Below, piece by piece: positions 1-7,060 of a stretch of DNA of 8,387 bases. The stretch is from an uncultured Candidatus Saccharibacteria bacterium (GTDB lineage Bacteria > Patescibacteriota > Saccharimonadia > Saccharimonadales > Saccharimonadaceae): positions 1 to 8,387 of the forward strand of contig CALHIA010000008.1 of assembly GCA_938030585.1 (NCBI GenBank), given 5' to 3'. Below the pieces are notes generated by a model. That model did no database searches. It saw only the letters and a program-made list of their open reading frames with translations, and had not been told where the DNA came from. The stretch's first letter is position 1. Every line of letters begins with the position of its first letter. A program made the translations under genes and the position numbers.

Positions 1-2153
1 ACGCGGAATGAAATGGTGGTACCGACGTTACCGAAGACGGCATTACGGACATTTTCGGTCATCTGAGAGATATATTGGTTAGCAACGGTGAGATTGAGAC
101 CGTATTTGCGAGCCTCGGAGAGAATTACGGCAAAAGAATCGGTGGCAAAGTTCTGGAACTCGTCGACATAGAGGTAGAATGGACGGCGATTCTCAACCTC
201 TGGAATATCCGAGCGAGACATGGCGGCAAGCTGGATTTTGGTAACTAGGAAGGCACCGAGGATGCCGGCATTATCTTCACCGATGAGACCCTTAGAGAGA
301 TTAACCACCAAGATTTTCCCTTCATCCATGATTTTACGGACATTAAAGGTGGATTTTGGTTGACCGATGATATTGCGAATAATTGGATTGGCGGTGAAAG
401 CCCCGACCTTGTTCAAAACTGGAGCGATGGATTCGTTGATCTGTTTGTCATTCCACTGACCAAACTCGTGTTTCCAGAATTGCAGCACTGTAACGTCAGT
501 ACAATAATCGAGAGTTTCTTTACGGAATTCTTTATCAGTGAGGAGGCGTGAAATGTCGAGCAGGGTAGTCTCTGGGCGATCGAGAAGCGCAAGTAGAGTG
601 TAGCGCAAGATGTGCTCGAGGCGTGGACCCCAAGAATCGCCAAACATACGCTTCAAAACGCCGATTACTTCAGAACAGACGTTTGGCTTCTTTGAGGCGT
701 CAGAAACTTCGAGTGGGTTGAAACCGACTGGGAATTGAGTGTCAGCTGGATTGAAATAAATGACATCTTTGATACGAGAAGCTGGCACAAAACGGAGATT
801 ATTGATGGCAAAATCACCGTGCGGATCGATAATACAGTAACCTTGATTATAGAAAACATCAGAAAGGGCGAAAAGTTCGAGAAGGCCAGATTTACCTGCA
901 CCGGTTTGACCGATGATGTAAATATGGCGAGAACGGTCGCGGCGTAGCATACCAAATTGATGGTTGATGCCGCGGAAATTTGTAAGACCGAAGGCGGAAA
1001 TATTTTCGTCATTACTGGCGATGCCGGTGATGAGAGGGAGTTTGGCTGGTGGTTCGGCAGTTTTAGAGGTAGCCCAAACAATGTTTGGGGTCTCGACTGA
1101 GGTATGTGGTAAATGATAGACCGAGGCAAGCTCAGAAATATTGAGAATGAAACCCTCATCGGTGAATTGACGGAGTTTGTAGGCCTCGAGGTCTTCTCTG
1201 TTAAAGCTACCACCGATGGATTTAAAACCATTGAGGTTGGTGGAGTTGTACTGTTTAAAGGTACCGACTAGAGCCTGCATATCGAGTTGAGCATTAATTT
1301 CGCTGTCGCCGAGGTAGGCAAGGCGGATTTTAACTTGATAGCCGAGTTTAGTGGCCTTAGTTTCGGCAGCGGAAATCTGTGATTTAACGCGTTCAGAGAG
1401 TTCGACGGCTGGTTTTGGACTACCAGAGCCACCGCTTGGTGGAGTAGAGAGTGCAGAGAGTAATTCAGCTAACCAGGTCCAATCAATATTAAAAAGCTTG
1501 AGTGAAGAAGCGGGATTTTTTTGGGCTTTGACCCAAGCATCGGTTTTTTGGTGCCAGGAATCGGCGACTGGACGCGTAAGAATTTGGATCCAGAGTTCTT
1601 CATTGCTATCAGGATTCAGTTTGGCGAGGGTACCAGTAATGCCGGCGAGCGGGTCGACTTCGAAAGTATCAAAGGTCTTAATTGGTAAAACTTCATTTTC
1701 GGTAAGCGAAAGCTCCGAACTGTAGACAACATTGTGGCTGTGAACGGTTTCGGTGTAATCTTTGTCGACGACGTGAATTTGGACACTTGGGTATTGCGCA
1801 TAAATTTGCCCTTCGACGAAGCTCTGCAAAGTTTTCGGCACATAGACATAAAAACGAATCTGTCCACCAGAGGAGACAATCTCGAAACTGAGGTGTTCCT
1901 GGGCGGTACCAGATTGACGTAAAAGTTCAGTATCTTTCAAAATACCATGAAGTGAGGCGAACATTTGCTCGGCGGAAAGTTCCTTTTTGTCGTTATTTTT
2001 TGGAATTTCCAGCATCAAAAGTACTGACTCGAGATTCAGGGTCTTTAGTTGATTGATTTTTTTGTAATTTTTATATGTGAGATATCCTAGGACGCCAACA
2101 ATTGGGAGCCAAACAATAGGCATCAAGATAAAATGAACTAATTCCGCTATCAT
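1..2153 (-). CDS. VirD4/TraG-like type IV secretion-type ATPase, C-terminus cut by window edge
   Basis: I translated this strand by hand: the frame is open from ATG 2153 to base 1 (717 codons, no stop), so the C-terminus lies outside the window. A hydrophobic segment at residues about 5-27 (LVHFILMPIVWLPIVGVLGY) suggests one N-terminal membrane anchor. Residues about 40-390 are an N-terminal region of the kind seen in CPR members, with a Ser/Gly/Pro linker near 238-248. The Walker A motif GQTGAGKS is at 415-422, followed by YCIIDPHGDF. Walker B is FYLYVDEF with D664 and E665, then a TraG/TraD-type segment (LSEARKYGLNLTVANQY). Known family members are membrane-bound hexameric ATPases that deliver DNA or protein to a secretion channel; the substrate here is unknown. 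It starts 15 nt after the stop of the sigma-like gene with no good Shine-Dalgarno, so co-transcription and coupling are likely. A VirB4-like role is less likely but possible. Confidence 0.88.
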   Translation of the reverse strand, partial: MIAELVHFILMPIVWLPIVGVLGYLTYKNYKKINQLKTLNLESVLLMLEIPKNNDKKELSAEQMFASLHGILKDTELLRQSGTAQEHLSFEIVSSGGQIRFYVYVPKTLQSFVEGQIYAQYPSVQIHVVDKDYTETVHSHNVVYSSELSLTENEVLPIKTFDTFEVDPLAGITGTLAKLNPDSNEELWIQILTRPVADSWHQKTDAWVKAQKNPASSLKLFNIDWTWLAELLSALSTPPSGGSGSPKPAVELSERVKSQISAAETKATKLGYQVKIRLAYLGDSEINAQLDMQALVGTFKQYNSTNLNGFKSIGGSFNREDLEAYKLRQFTDEGFILNISELASVYHLPHTSVETPNIVWATSKTAEPPAKLPLITGIASNDENISAFGLTNFRGINHQFGMLRRDRSRHIYIIGQTGAGKSGLLELFALSDVFYNQGYCIIDPHGDFAINNLRFVPASRIKDVIYFNPADTQFPVGFNPLEVSDASKKPNVCSEVIGVLKRMFGDSWGPRLEHILRYTLLALLDRPETTLLDISRLLTDKEFRKETLDYCTDVTVLQFWKHEFGQWNDKQINESIAPVLNKVGAFTANPIIRNIIGQPKSTFNVRKIMDEGKILVVNLSKGLIGEDNAGILGAFLVTKIQLAAMSRSDIPEVENRRPFYLYVDEFQNFATDSFAVILSEARKYGLNLTVANQYISQMTENVRNAVFGNVGTTISFR

Positions 2154-2168
2154 ACTTCTATTTTAGCA

Positions 2169-3212
2169 TTACTGACCGAGTTCGTCAGCATAAGTATAAG
2201 TGTTTCGGTCGACACGACGGAAAAGTTTTTTGTTTTGAAGATTTAAGAGAATGGTGGTTTCTTTAACCTTGCGAGTTTTGAGAACGCGTTTGACAATTTC
2301 TTCCCTTGTGAGCGGCTCGCCGGCTTCTTTTAGAATGTCAGTAATAATTTGTGCGACTGTGCCACGTTTGTAGCCCCAGATGTCAAGGGCATAAATACCG
2401 CGACCGATCAAGACAAAACGAGGATCCTTAATCAGTTCGTTATGGATGGCTTGAGTGGTGACATTTTTGCGGCGGAATTTGGAATTGGAAATTGCGTCAG
2501 CAATGTCGCTAAAATGCATCGGTTCGTTTTGATTTTTCAAGATAACGTAAATCTTGTCACGGATGTTTTTCGGGTTAACGGTTGGCCATTTGGCGAGACC
2601 CCATTGATCATCTAGTGAAGAAAGTTGCTTAGAGATGGAAGCGATGGCACGGATGTGATTTGGGTGCTCATAATTCAATTTGGCATCAAGTTCATCTAGA
2701 TTCATTGGGAGCTTGTTGTTACGGATAAGGGTAACAATTTCGTCGGCCTTGCGCTTGATTTCGCGTTCGTTGCCGTATTCCGCGATGCCGGTGGCGTTGT
2801 AGTAGCGCTCGGATTCATCAATATGAACGAGGCGAGCGGAAATTTCACTAATGAAATTAATGGCAGCTAATTCCTTTTCGTTAGGATTGTGGCCGTAGAT
2901 TTTTTGGGCAAGAGTGGAAATACGGGCGATTCTTCCCTCTTCGACGAGGAAGCGGATGATAATTTTTTCGGCGGCACCGAGTTCAGGGATTTGGTTTTCT
3001 TCAGCCATGACACGGAGACGAATGATGATGGCTTTTTCCAACTGACGGACGCGTTCACGAGTGATAGAAAGCACTTCCCCGATTTGTTCGAGGGTTTCCT
3101 TTTGGCCATTCAGACCAAAGCGACGAGAAATAATCTCCTTCTCACGGTCTTGTTCTATAATATTAAGACTTCCTGTCAAGGCTTTCTGAATAGTTTCCGC
3201 ATGTTGATCCAT
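2169..3212 (-). CDS. Sigma-70 region 4-like HTH protein with tandem winged helices (HARE-HTH-like)
   Basis: I prefer ATG 3212 (347 aa) to the in-frame GTG at 3233, because AAGGA (3223-3227) lies 10 nt upstream and the promoter at 3259-3286 would leave only about 20 nt before the GTG. Residues about 22-67 (DREKEIISRRFGLNG, then LEQIGEVLSITRERVRQLE) are a clear sigma-70 region 4 helix-turn-helix. Residues about 216-276 (IRDKIYVILKNQNEPMHFSD to GRGIYAL) resemble the HARE-HTH/RpoE-delta winged helix. About 281-341 forms another, and 77-140 and 153-210 look like two more. No sigma region 2 or 3 is present, so it should not melt a promoter alone; a DNA- or RNA-polymerase-binding transcription regulator is inferred. 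It is the first gene of an apparent operon with the VirD4/TraG-like ATPase. The sigma-4 motif is clear from sequence; the number of winged helices is my reading of weak patterns. Confidence 0.85.
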   Translation of the reverse strand: MDQHAETIQKALTGSLNIIEQDREKEIISRRFGLNGQKETLEQIGEVLSITRERVRQLEKAIIIRLRVMAEENQIPELGAAEKIIIRFLVEEGRIARISTLAQKIYGHNPNEKELAAINFISEISARLVHIDESERYYNATGIAEYGNEREIKRKADEIVTLIRNNKLPMNLDELDAKLNYEHPNHIRAIASISKQLSSLDDQWGLAKWPTVNPKNIRDKIYVILKNQNEPMHFSDIADAISNSKFRRKNVTTQAIHNELIKDPRFVLIGRGIYALDIWGYKRGTVAQIITDILKEAGEPLTREEIVKRVLKTRKVKETTILLNLQNKKLFRRVDRNTYTYADELGQ

Positions 3213-3258
3213 CTTATATTTTTCCTTATCCACCCAATAATATATAAAAATTACTATA

Positions 3259-3286
3259 ATTATAATATAAAATTATAAAAAGTCAA
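3259..3286 (-). promoter_or_regulatory. Sigma-70-type promoter of the sigma-like gene
   Basis: On the minus strand, TTGACT (3286-3281) and a perfect TATAAT (3264-3259) are separated by 16 nt in very AT-rich DNA. The predicted transcript start is near 3252, giving a leader of about 40 nt to ATG 3212. Bases 3290-3440, beyond this promoter, show no gene or clear signal on either strand. Confidence 0.75.
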
Positions 3287-3443
3287 ATAGGAATCTTGTG
3301 TGGTCACTTTCCGTCTAACTTCTTTTAATATTTTATCATAAATTGTACATTTAGGACAGAAAATTATATCTAAATTTAAACATTGGCGGTTTCATGGTGT
3401 GATTATAGATAATGCTTATGTTTAATGTTATGGTGGTGGCAAA

Positions 3444-3484
3444 AAAGTCGCTTCCTATTAGTCTAATAGACAGGAGGCGACTTT
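3444..3484 (-). terminator. Intrinsic terminator of topA
   Basis: A 13-bp stem (3444-3456 with 3472-3484, one G-T pair) is followed on the minus strand by six T (3446-3441, partly within the stem base). The loop can form a further GTCT/AGAC hairpin (3461-3464 with 3468-3471). It lies about 120 nt past the topA stop and before the promoter of the next minus-strand gene, so it separates the two units. Confidence 0.8.
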
Positions 3485-3497
3485 GATTTTATGGTAG

Positions 3498-3598
3498 TTT
3501 TTGTGATCCGACTTGACTTGGTATTTTCTAGTTTTTTGCGATTCGGCTAGATTTGGTGGCTAGCGGTAGTTTTTGCGATTCGGCTAGATTTGGTGGCT
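3498..3598 (-). repeat. Three degenerate direct repeats after topA, resembling a decayed tail-coding segment
   Basis: Bases 3533-3561 and 3570-3598 are identical 29-nt copies (period 37). A third, diverged copy starts at 3498 (period 35). Read on the minus strand in the frame one base off topA, the outer copies give KLEATKSSRIAKTT and KLENTKSSRITKTT, similar in composition to the TopA tail. The middle copy is shifted in frame. No ORF with a start codon covers the region. Confidence 0.75.
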
Positions 3599-3607
3599 TC
3601 TAGCTTT

Positions 3608-6040
3608 TTAGCTCTTTTTGGCCGTGGTCTTTGCTTTGGTTTTCGCCGTAGTTTTCTTAATGGTGGCCTTTTTCGCCGAGGTTTTCTTAGTGGCAGACTT
3701 CTTGGCTGAGGTCTTTTTGGCGGCTGGAGCTTTGGAGCTTAGAAGAATTTCCTCGGCTTCTTCCCTGGTGATAGACTTCGGGTCACGATCTTTTGGGATT
3801 TTGGCATTATTTGGTCTGGCACGGCCTTTGCCACTGGCTGGTTTAATGGCTGGGCCCTTAATATAGGGACCAAATGGGCCGTTAATAATCTTAATATCAC
3901 CCCAGTCGGCGAGAATGGAATCGATTTTCTTCTGATAGAGAGCTTCGGCGGTCTCAAGGGTAATATGGTATGGATTTTCCGCCTCGTTAATCTTATTAAG
4001 TGCGATATTATGCGCACCAGCTTTAATGAAGGGGCCGAAGGGGCCATTGGCGGCGATTAATTCGGTACCATCCTTGGCATGACCAAGAGAGCGTGGTAGT
4101 ACTGGCAGTTCCAATTGCTTGAGCGCCTGTTCGAGAGTCACGGTTTTGACAGTTTTGCCTTTTGGTAGAGGAATGAAGATTGGTTTTTCGCCACTTTCCT
4201 TTTCATTTTCGCCGAGTTGCAAGAAGCCGCCATTTTTACCAATTTTGGCATAGATTTTTTTGCCAGTTTTCGGGTCGGTACCTAATTCGGTGGCGGAATT
4301 ATAGCGGTTGGCCATAGCGGAAGCGCCAATAGCGTCAGAAAATGGACCATAAAAATCACGGAGCATCTTTAAGCGAGTGAGCTTTTTCTCAGCGATAAGG
4401 TCAAGCTTTTCTTCGATGCCGGCGGTAAAATCGTAGTCGACGATGTCTTTGAAATTTTCGCAGAGGAAATTGGAGACTAATTCACCCACTGGGGTTGGCA
4501 TGAGCTTCCCCTTGGTGGAACCGGTTTTTTCTGAAATAGTTTGTTCAGAAATTTGATTCGACTCATCGAGAGTGAGTTGCAAAATATCGCGTGGCTCACC
4601 TTCGGATTCGCCCTTAACCACATAATTTCTTATCTGAATAGCGTTGATAATGGAGGCATAGGTACTTGGGCGGCCAATACCGAGTTCTTCAAGTTTTTTG
4701 ACTAGTGAACCTTCAGTGTAGCGGGCAGGCGGTTTGGAGAAAGTTTGTTTGGCTAGCAAGATATGACGCTTTACGCTGTCGCCAATCTGGAGATTTGGCA
4801 AGGTAGTGTCCTTACTCTTACCATAAACTCGAAGAAAGCCATCAAAAATTACCATTTCGCCAGTAGCCTTAAATAGTTCGTTTGGTACAGTGTCGGCCTC
4901 GAGATAGAGACTAGTTTTAGCTACCACGGCATTTTTCATTTGGGAAGCTAAGGTGCGACTTCGGATTAATTGGTATAATTTCTTTTCGTATTCGTTTTTT
5001 CCAGCCACTTCTACGTCAATGTGGGTCGGGCGAATGGATTCGTGGGCTTCCTGAGCGCTGGCATTTTTGGTATGAAAACGACGAACTTCGAGATAATTCT
5101 CGCCAAATTCGGTCTTAATAAGATTAGCAATCTCGGCTAAGGCCTGATTCGAGAGGTTGAGAGAGTCGGTACGGTGATAAGTAATGTGACCAGACTGATA
5201 GAGGCCCTGAGCGGCGGACATGGTAGTCTTGGAGCTAAAACCGAGACGGCTATTCGCTTCAATTTGGAGCGCAGCGGTGGTTAGAGGTACTGGATTGGCC
5301 TTTTTGGCTTCGGTTTTTTCGAGATTTTGTACTTTAAAATTGGCATTCTTGAACTGTTCGAGGAAAAACTTAGCTTCTTCTTCGGTAGCGAAAGTAGTTT
5401 TATCGAGATTAGCTTCAAAAATTTCAGAGGAATCGAGATCGGAAATATTGGCAGCTTGATCACTGAACTTGCCGGTGACTTTAAAGCTGGATTTAGCGTT
5501 AAAACGTTCAATTTCCTGTTCGCGCTCGACGATTAGACGAAGAGCTGGTGATTGGACGCGACCGGCGGATTTAGCGCCTGGCACTTTGGTGCGCACGACG
5601 CCAGAGAGGTCGTATCCTACCAACATATCGAGGGTTTGGCGAGCTTGCTGACTGGAGACCATATTCATATCGACAGTGCGCGGATTCTTAATGGCTTCCT
5701 GAAGAGCTGGTTTGGTAATTTCATGAAAAGTAATACGGTGGGTGGTTTTTGGTAGTTTTAGTACCTCTAAGAGGTGCCAAGAAATCGATTCTCCTTCGCG
5801 GTCTTCGTCGGTTGCGAGCCAAATCGTGTCAGCGTCTTTGCTGGCCTTTTTTAATTCGGCGATGACTTTTTTATGGTCTGGATCAATTTCGTAAGTCACG
5901 GCGAAATTATCGTGCACATCAACTTTGGTATCTTTACGAATATGGCCAACCGAGGCTAGAACCTTAAAATCATTACCGAGATATTTTTCAATAGTCTTGG
6001 CTTTGGCAGGAGACTCGACGATGAGGAGATTTTTAGACAT
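3608..6040 (-). CDS. topA: DNA topoisomerase I (type IA)
   Basis: TopA relaxes negative supercoils by cutting one strand through a 5'-phosphotyrosine. ATG 6040 is chosen because MSKNLLIVESPAKAKT is the usual TopA N-terminus; the upstream TTG at 6067 would add nine unconserved residues. Length is 810 aa. The TOPRIM domain has E9 (LIVESPAK) and the acidic triad D78/D80/E82 (ATDEDREGE). The catalytic tyrosine is Y288 in GHITYHRTDS. PPARYTEGSLVKKLEELGIG and GRPSTYASI mark the central domain. The C-terminus has no cysteine zinc ribbon (only one Cys in the protein) but has repeats around KIGKNGGFLQLG, NGPFGPFIKAG and NGPFGPYIKGP, then a Lys/Ala/Thr/Ser tail of about 40 residues, as in actinobacterial TopA, where basic tails aid DNA binding and processivity. 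It is divergent from the secreted-protein gene. Identification is secure. Confidence 0.98.
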   Translation of the reverse strand: MSKNLLIVESPAKAKTIEKYLGNDFKVLASVGHIRKDTKVDVHDNFAVTYEIDPDHKKVIAELKKASKDADTIWLATDEDREGESISWHLLEVLKLPKTTHRITFHEITKPALQEAIKNPRTVDMNMVSSQQARQTLDMLVGYDLSGVVRTKVPGAKSAGRVQSPALRLIVEREQEIERFNAKSSFKVTGKFSDQAANISDLDSSEIFEANLDKTTFATEEEAKFFLEQFKNANFKVQNLEKTEAKKANPVPLTTAALQIEANSRLGFSSKTTMSAAQGLYQSGHITYHRTDSLNLSNQALAEIANLIKTEFGENYLEVRRFHTKNASAQEAHESIRPTHIDVEVAGKNEYEKKLYQLIRSRTLASQMKNAVVAKTSLYLEADTVPNELFKATGEMVIFDGFLRVYGKSKDTTLPNLQIGDSVKRHILLAKQTFSKPPARYTEGSLVKKLEELGIGRPSTYASIINAIQIRNYVVKGESEGEPRDILQLTLDESNQISEQTISEKTGSTKGKLMPTPVGELVSNFLCENFKDIVDYDFTAGIEEKLDLIAEKKLTRLKMLRDFYGPFSDAIGASAMANRYNSATELGTDPKTGKKIYAKIGKNGGFLQLGENEKESGEKPIFIPLPKGKTVKTVTLEQALKQLELPVLPRSLGHAKDGTELIAANGPFGPFIKAGAHNIALNKINEAENPYHITLETAEALYQKKIDSILADWGDIKIINGPFGPYIKGPAIKPASGKGRARPNNAKIPKDRDPKSITREEAEEILLSSKAPAAKKTSAKKSATKKTSAKKATIKKTTAKTKAKTTAKKS

Positions 6041-6172
6041 ATACTTATATATTATCACGCTTGTCAACTAGAAAAAATTTTTCGGATTTTTAATTGGGCG
6101 AATTTTTATAGGGATAAATTAGAGATGAATTTTAGAAAAATTTGCAAAAAAGCCAAAAAATCTTGGAAAAAG

Positions 6173-6204
6173 GACTTGTTAAGTCAAAATGTTTATGTTA
6201 AAGT
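6173..6204 (+). promoter_or_regulatory. Probable promoter of the secreted-protein gene with overlapping inverted repeat
   Basis: TTGTTA (6176-6181) and TAAAGT (6199-6204) are 17 nt apart, a fair but not strong sigma-70 match, giving a leader of about 40 nt. The -35 box is inside a perfect inverted repeat, GACTT-GTT-AAGTC (6173-6185), a possible operator. The rest of the 6041-6249 gap is AT-rich and holds only weak candidates for the topA promoter (TTGACA at 6067-6062). Confidence 0.4.
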
Positions 6205-6227
6205 TTAGGTGTGTGAAGGTTTTCTGG

Positions 6228-6250
6228 CAGTATAGAAAGGAAATATACTG
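6228..6250 (+). promoter_or_regulatory. Hairpin presenting the ribosome binding site of the secreted-protein gene
   Basis: CAGTATA (6228-6234) and TATACTG (6244-6250) form a perfect 7-bp stem around a 9-nt loop holding the Shine-Dalgarno AAGGA (6237-6241). The second arm ends on the first base of the GTG start. The Shine-Dalgarno is 8 nt from the GTG, which fixes the start. Control of initiation by the hairpin is inferred. Confidence 0.55.
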
Positions 6251-6846
6251 TGAGAATAAAAAATAAAAACCATAAAAAAATTAAAATTGCGACAACATTA
6301 ATGGTTTTATCTGGTGCGGCGTTATCACCAATGCTGTTTGATTTGCCAACACCAGTATCGGCAGTGCAACAATCTGCTTCAACAACAATTAGCGTTGTGA
6401 TTGATCCTGTGATTTCAATTACTACGCCAAGCTCAATTGATATTAATATTACGCCTACTCCTACCGGTGCGTTTAATACTGGTACTGGCACGGTGAACGT
6501 CTCGACCAATAATGGTAAAGGCTATACCACCTATGTCACTTCCAAGACGACGGATACGGATTTATCTCAGCCAGCTGCCTCTGGTGTAGCGGATAAAATC
6601 CCTTCAATCAGTCAATCAAATTCTACGATTTCTGGTACGGGCTGGGGCTGGTCTGCTGACGGCACCACTTACAATCCAGTGAAACAAACTGGTACTGTGG
6701 ATGCTTCGACGATTTTTGCCAAGACTACTTCAGCAGCTACCTCTGGTAGTGCTAAGACGATTACGGTCGGTGCAAGTGCTACTACCTCTATTCCAGTAGG
6801 TGCTTATTCGAATACATTGCTCTTTACAGCAGTTGCGAATCAATAA
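6250..6846 (+). CDS. Secreted Ser/Thr-rich beta-strand protein (WxL-like fold suspected)
   Basis: The protein has 198 aa and a GTG start supported by AAGGA 8 nt upstream. It has a textbook signal peptide: basic MRIKNKNHKKIK, hydrophobic core IATTLMVLSGAALSPMLF, and a likely signal peptidase I cut after VSA (residue 38). The mature part is about 160 aa, without cysteine, rich in Ser, Thr, Gly and Ala, with alternating strand-like patterns (TTISVVIDPVISIT), a GTGWGWSADG motif at 129-138 and a C-terminal IPVGAYSNTLLFTAVAN segment like the last strands of WxL-type and related surface proteins. There is no LPXTG motif, C-terminal membrane helix or lipobox, so it is probably released or held non-covalently at the surface. 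In an epibiotic CPR cell a host-contact role is imaginable, but nothing here shows it. Its base composition differs from the other genes (C not below G on the plus strand). I do not recognise a named family. Confidence 0.85.
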   Translation: MRIKNKNHKKIKIATTLMVLSGAALSPMLFDLPTPVSAVQQSASTTISVVIDPVISITTPSSIDINITPTPTGAFNTGTGTVNVSTNNGKGYTTYVTSKTTDTDLSQPAASGVADKIPSISQSNSTISGTGWGWSADGTTYNPVKQTGTVDASTIFAKTTSAATSGSAKTITVGASATTSIPVGAYSNTLLFTAVANQ

Positions 6847-6855
6847 CATTTTCTT

Positions 6856-6892
6856 TTCGATTCCCTGTGGTCGACGGGCCTCAGGGGTCGAA
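6856..6892 (+). other. Stable hairpin in the 3' region of the secreted-protein transcript
   Basis: TTCGA (6856-6860) pairs with TCGAA (6888-6892); after a bulged T, TCCCTG pairs with CAGGGG, giving 11 bp around a 14-nt loop. No T-run follows, so it is not itself an intrinsic terminator. It lies between the stop codon and the real terminator and may protect the mRNA 3' end. Confidence 0.45.
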
Positions 6893-6940
6893 GGAATTAA
6901 TAAAGGATCTTGTTTTAAAACTGCGTGGAGATGCTTTAGG

Positions 6941-6964
6941 GACTGCCTTCGGGCGGTCTTTTTT
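6941..6964 (+). terminator. Intrinsic terminator of the secreted-protein gene
   Basis: GACTGCC (6941-6947) and GGCGGTC (6952-6958) form a 7-bp stem closed by a C(TTCG)G tetraloop, followed by six T (6959-6964). The signal is near ideal and faces the terminator of the minus-strand RNA. The 95 bases between the two terminators hold nothing I can identify. Confidence 0.92.
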
Positions 6965-7060
6965 GGTTTTTGAATTTTTTGGCTGATTTCTGATTGGGCT
7001 CTGGTGGATTTTATAGGTTAGTTTTTGAGTTTTTAACTTGGGTCTTAAAAATTTAAGCAT

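Noticed and set aside
360..1922. Several open frames on the plus strand and in the other minus frames across 360-1922
   Set aside because: They are shadows of the continuous 717-codon minus-strand ATPase frame, which carries Walker A and B motifs; none has a recognisable domain or ribosome binding site.
3213..3233. GTG 3233 as the start of the sigma-like gene
   Set aside because: No Shine-Dalgarno precedes it and the promoter would leave only about 20 nt; ATG 3212 has AAGGA upstream.
3498..3598. CRISPR-like array
   Set aside because: Only three copies, one diverged, with spacers of about 8 to 10 nt; the silent-change pattern points to former coding repeats.
6041..6067. TTG 6067 as the topA start
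   Set aside because: It adds nine residues before the conserved MSKNLLIVESPAK and has no Shine-Dalgarno.
6198..6509. Minus-strand frame with a hydrophobic C-terminal half opposite the secreted-protein gene
   Set aside because: It is the antisense of the signal-peptide and strand region of a gene with a clear start, signal peptide and terminator.
6856..6892. TTCGATTCC as a tRNA or tmRNA T-arm
   Set aside because: No matching acceptor stem, D-arm or CCA; it is one side of a simple hairpin.
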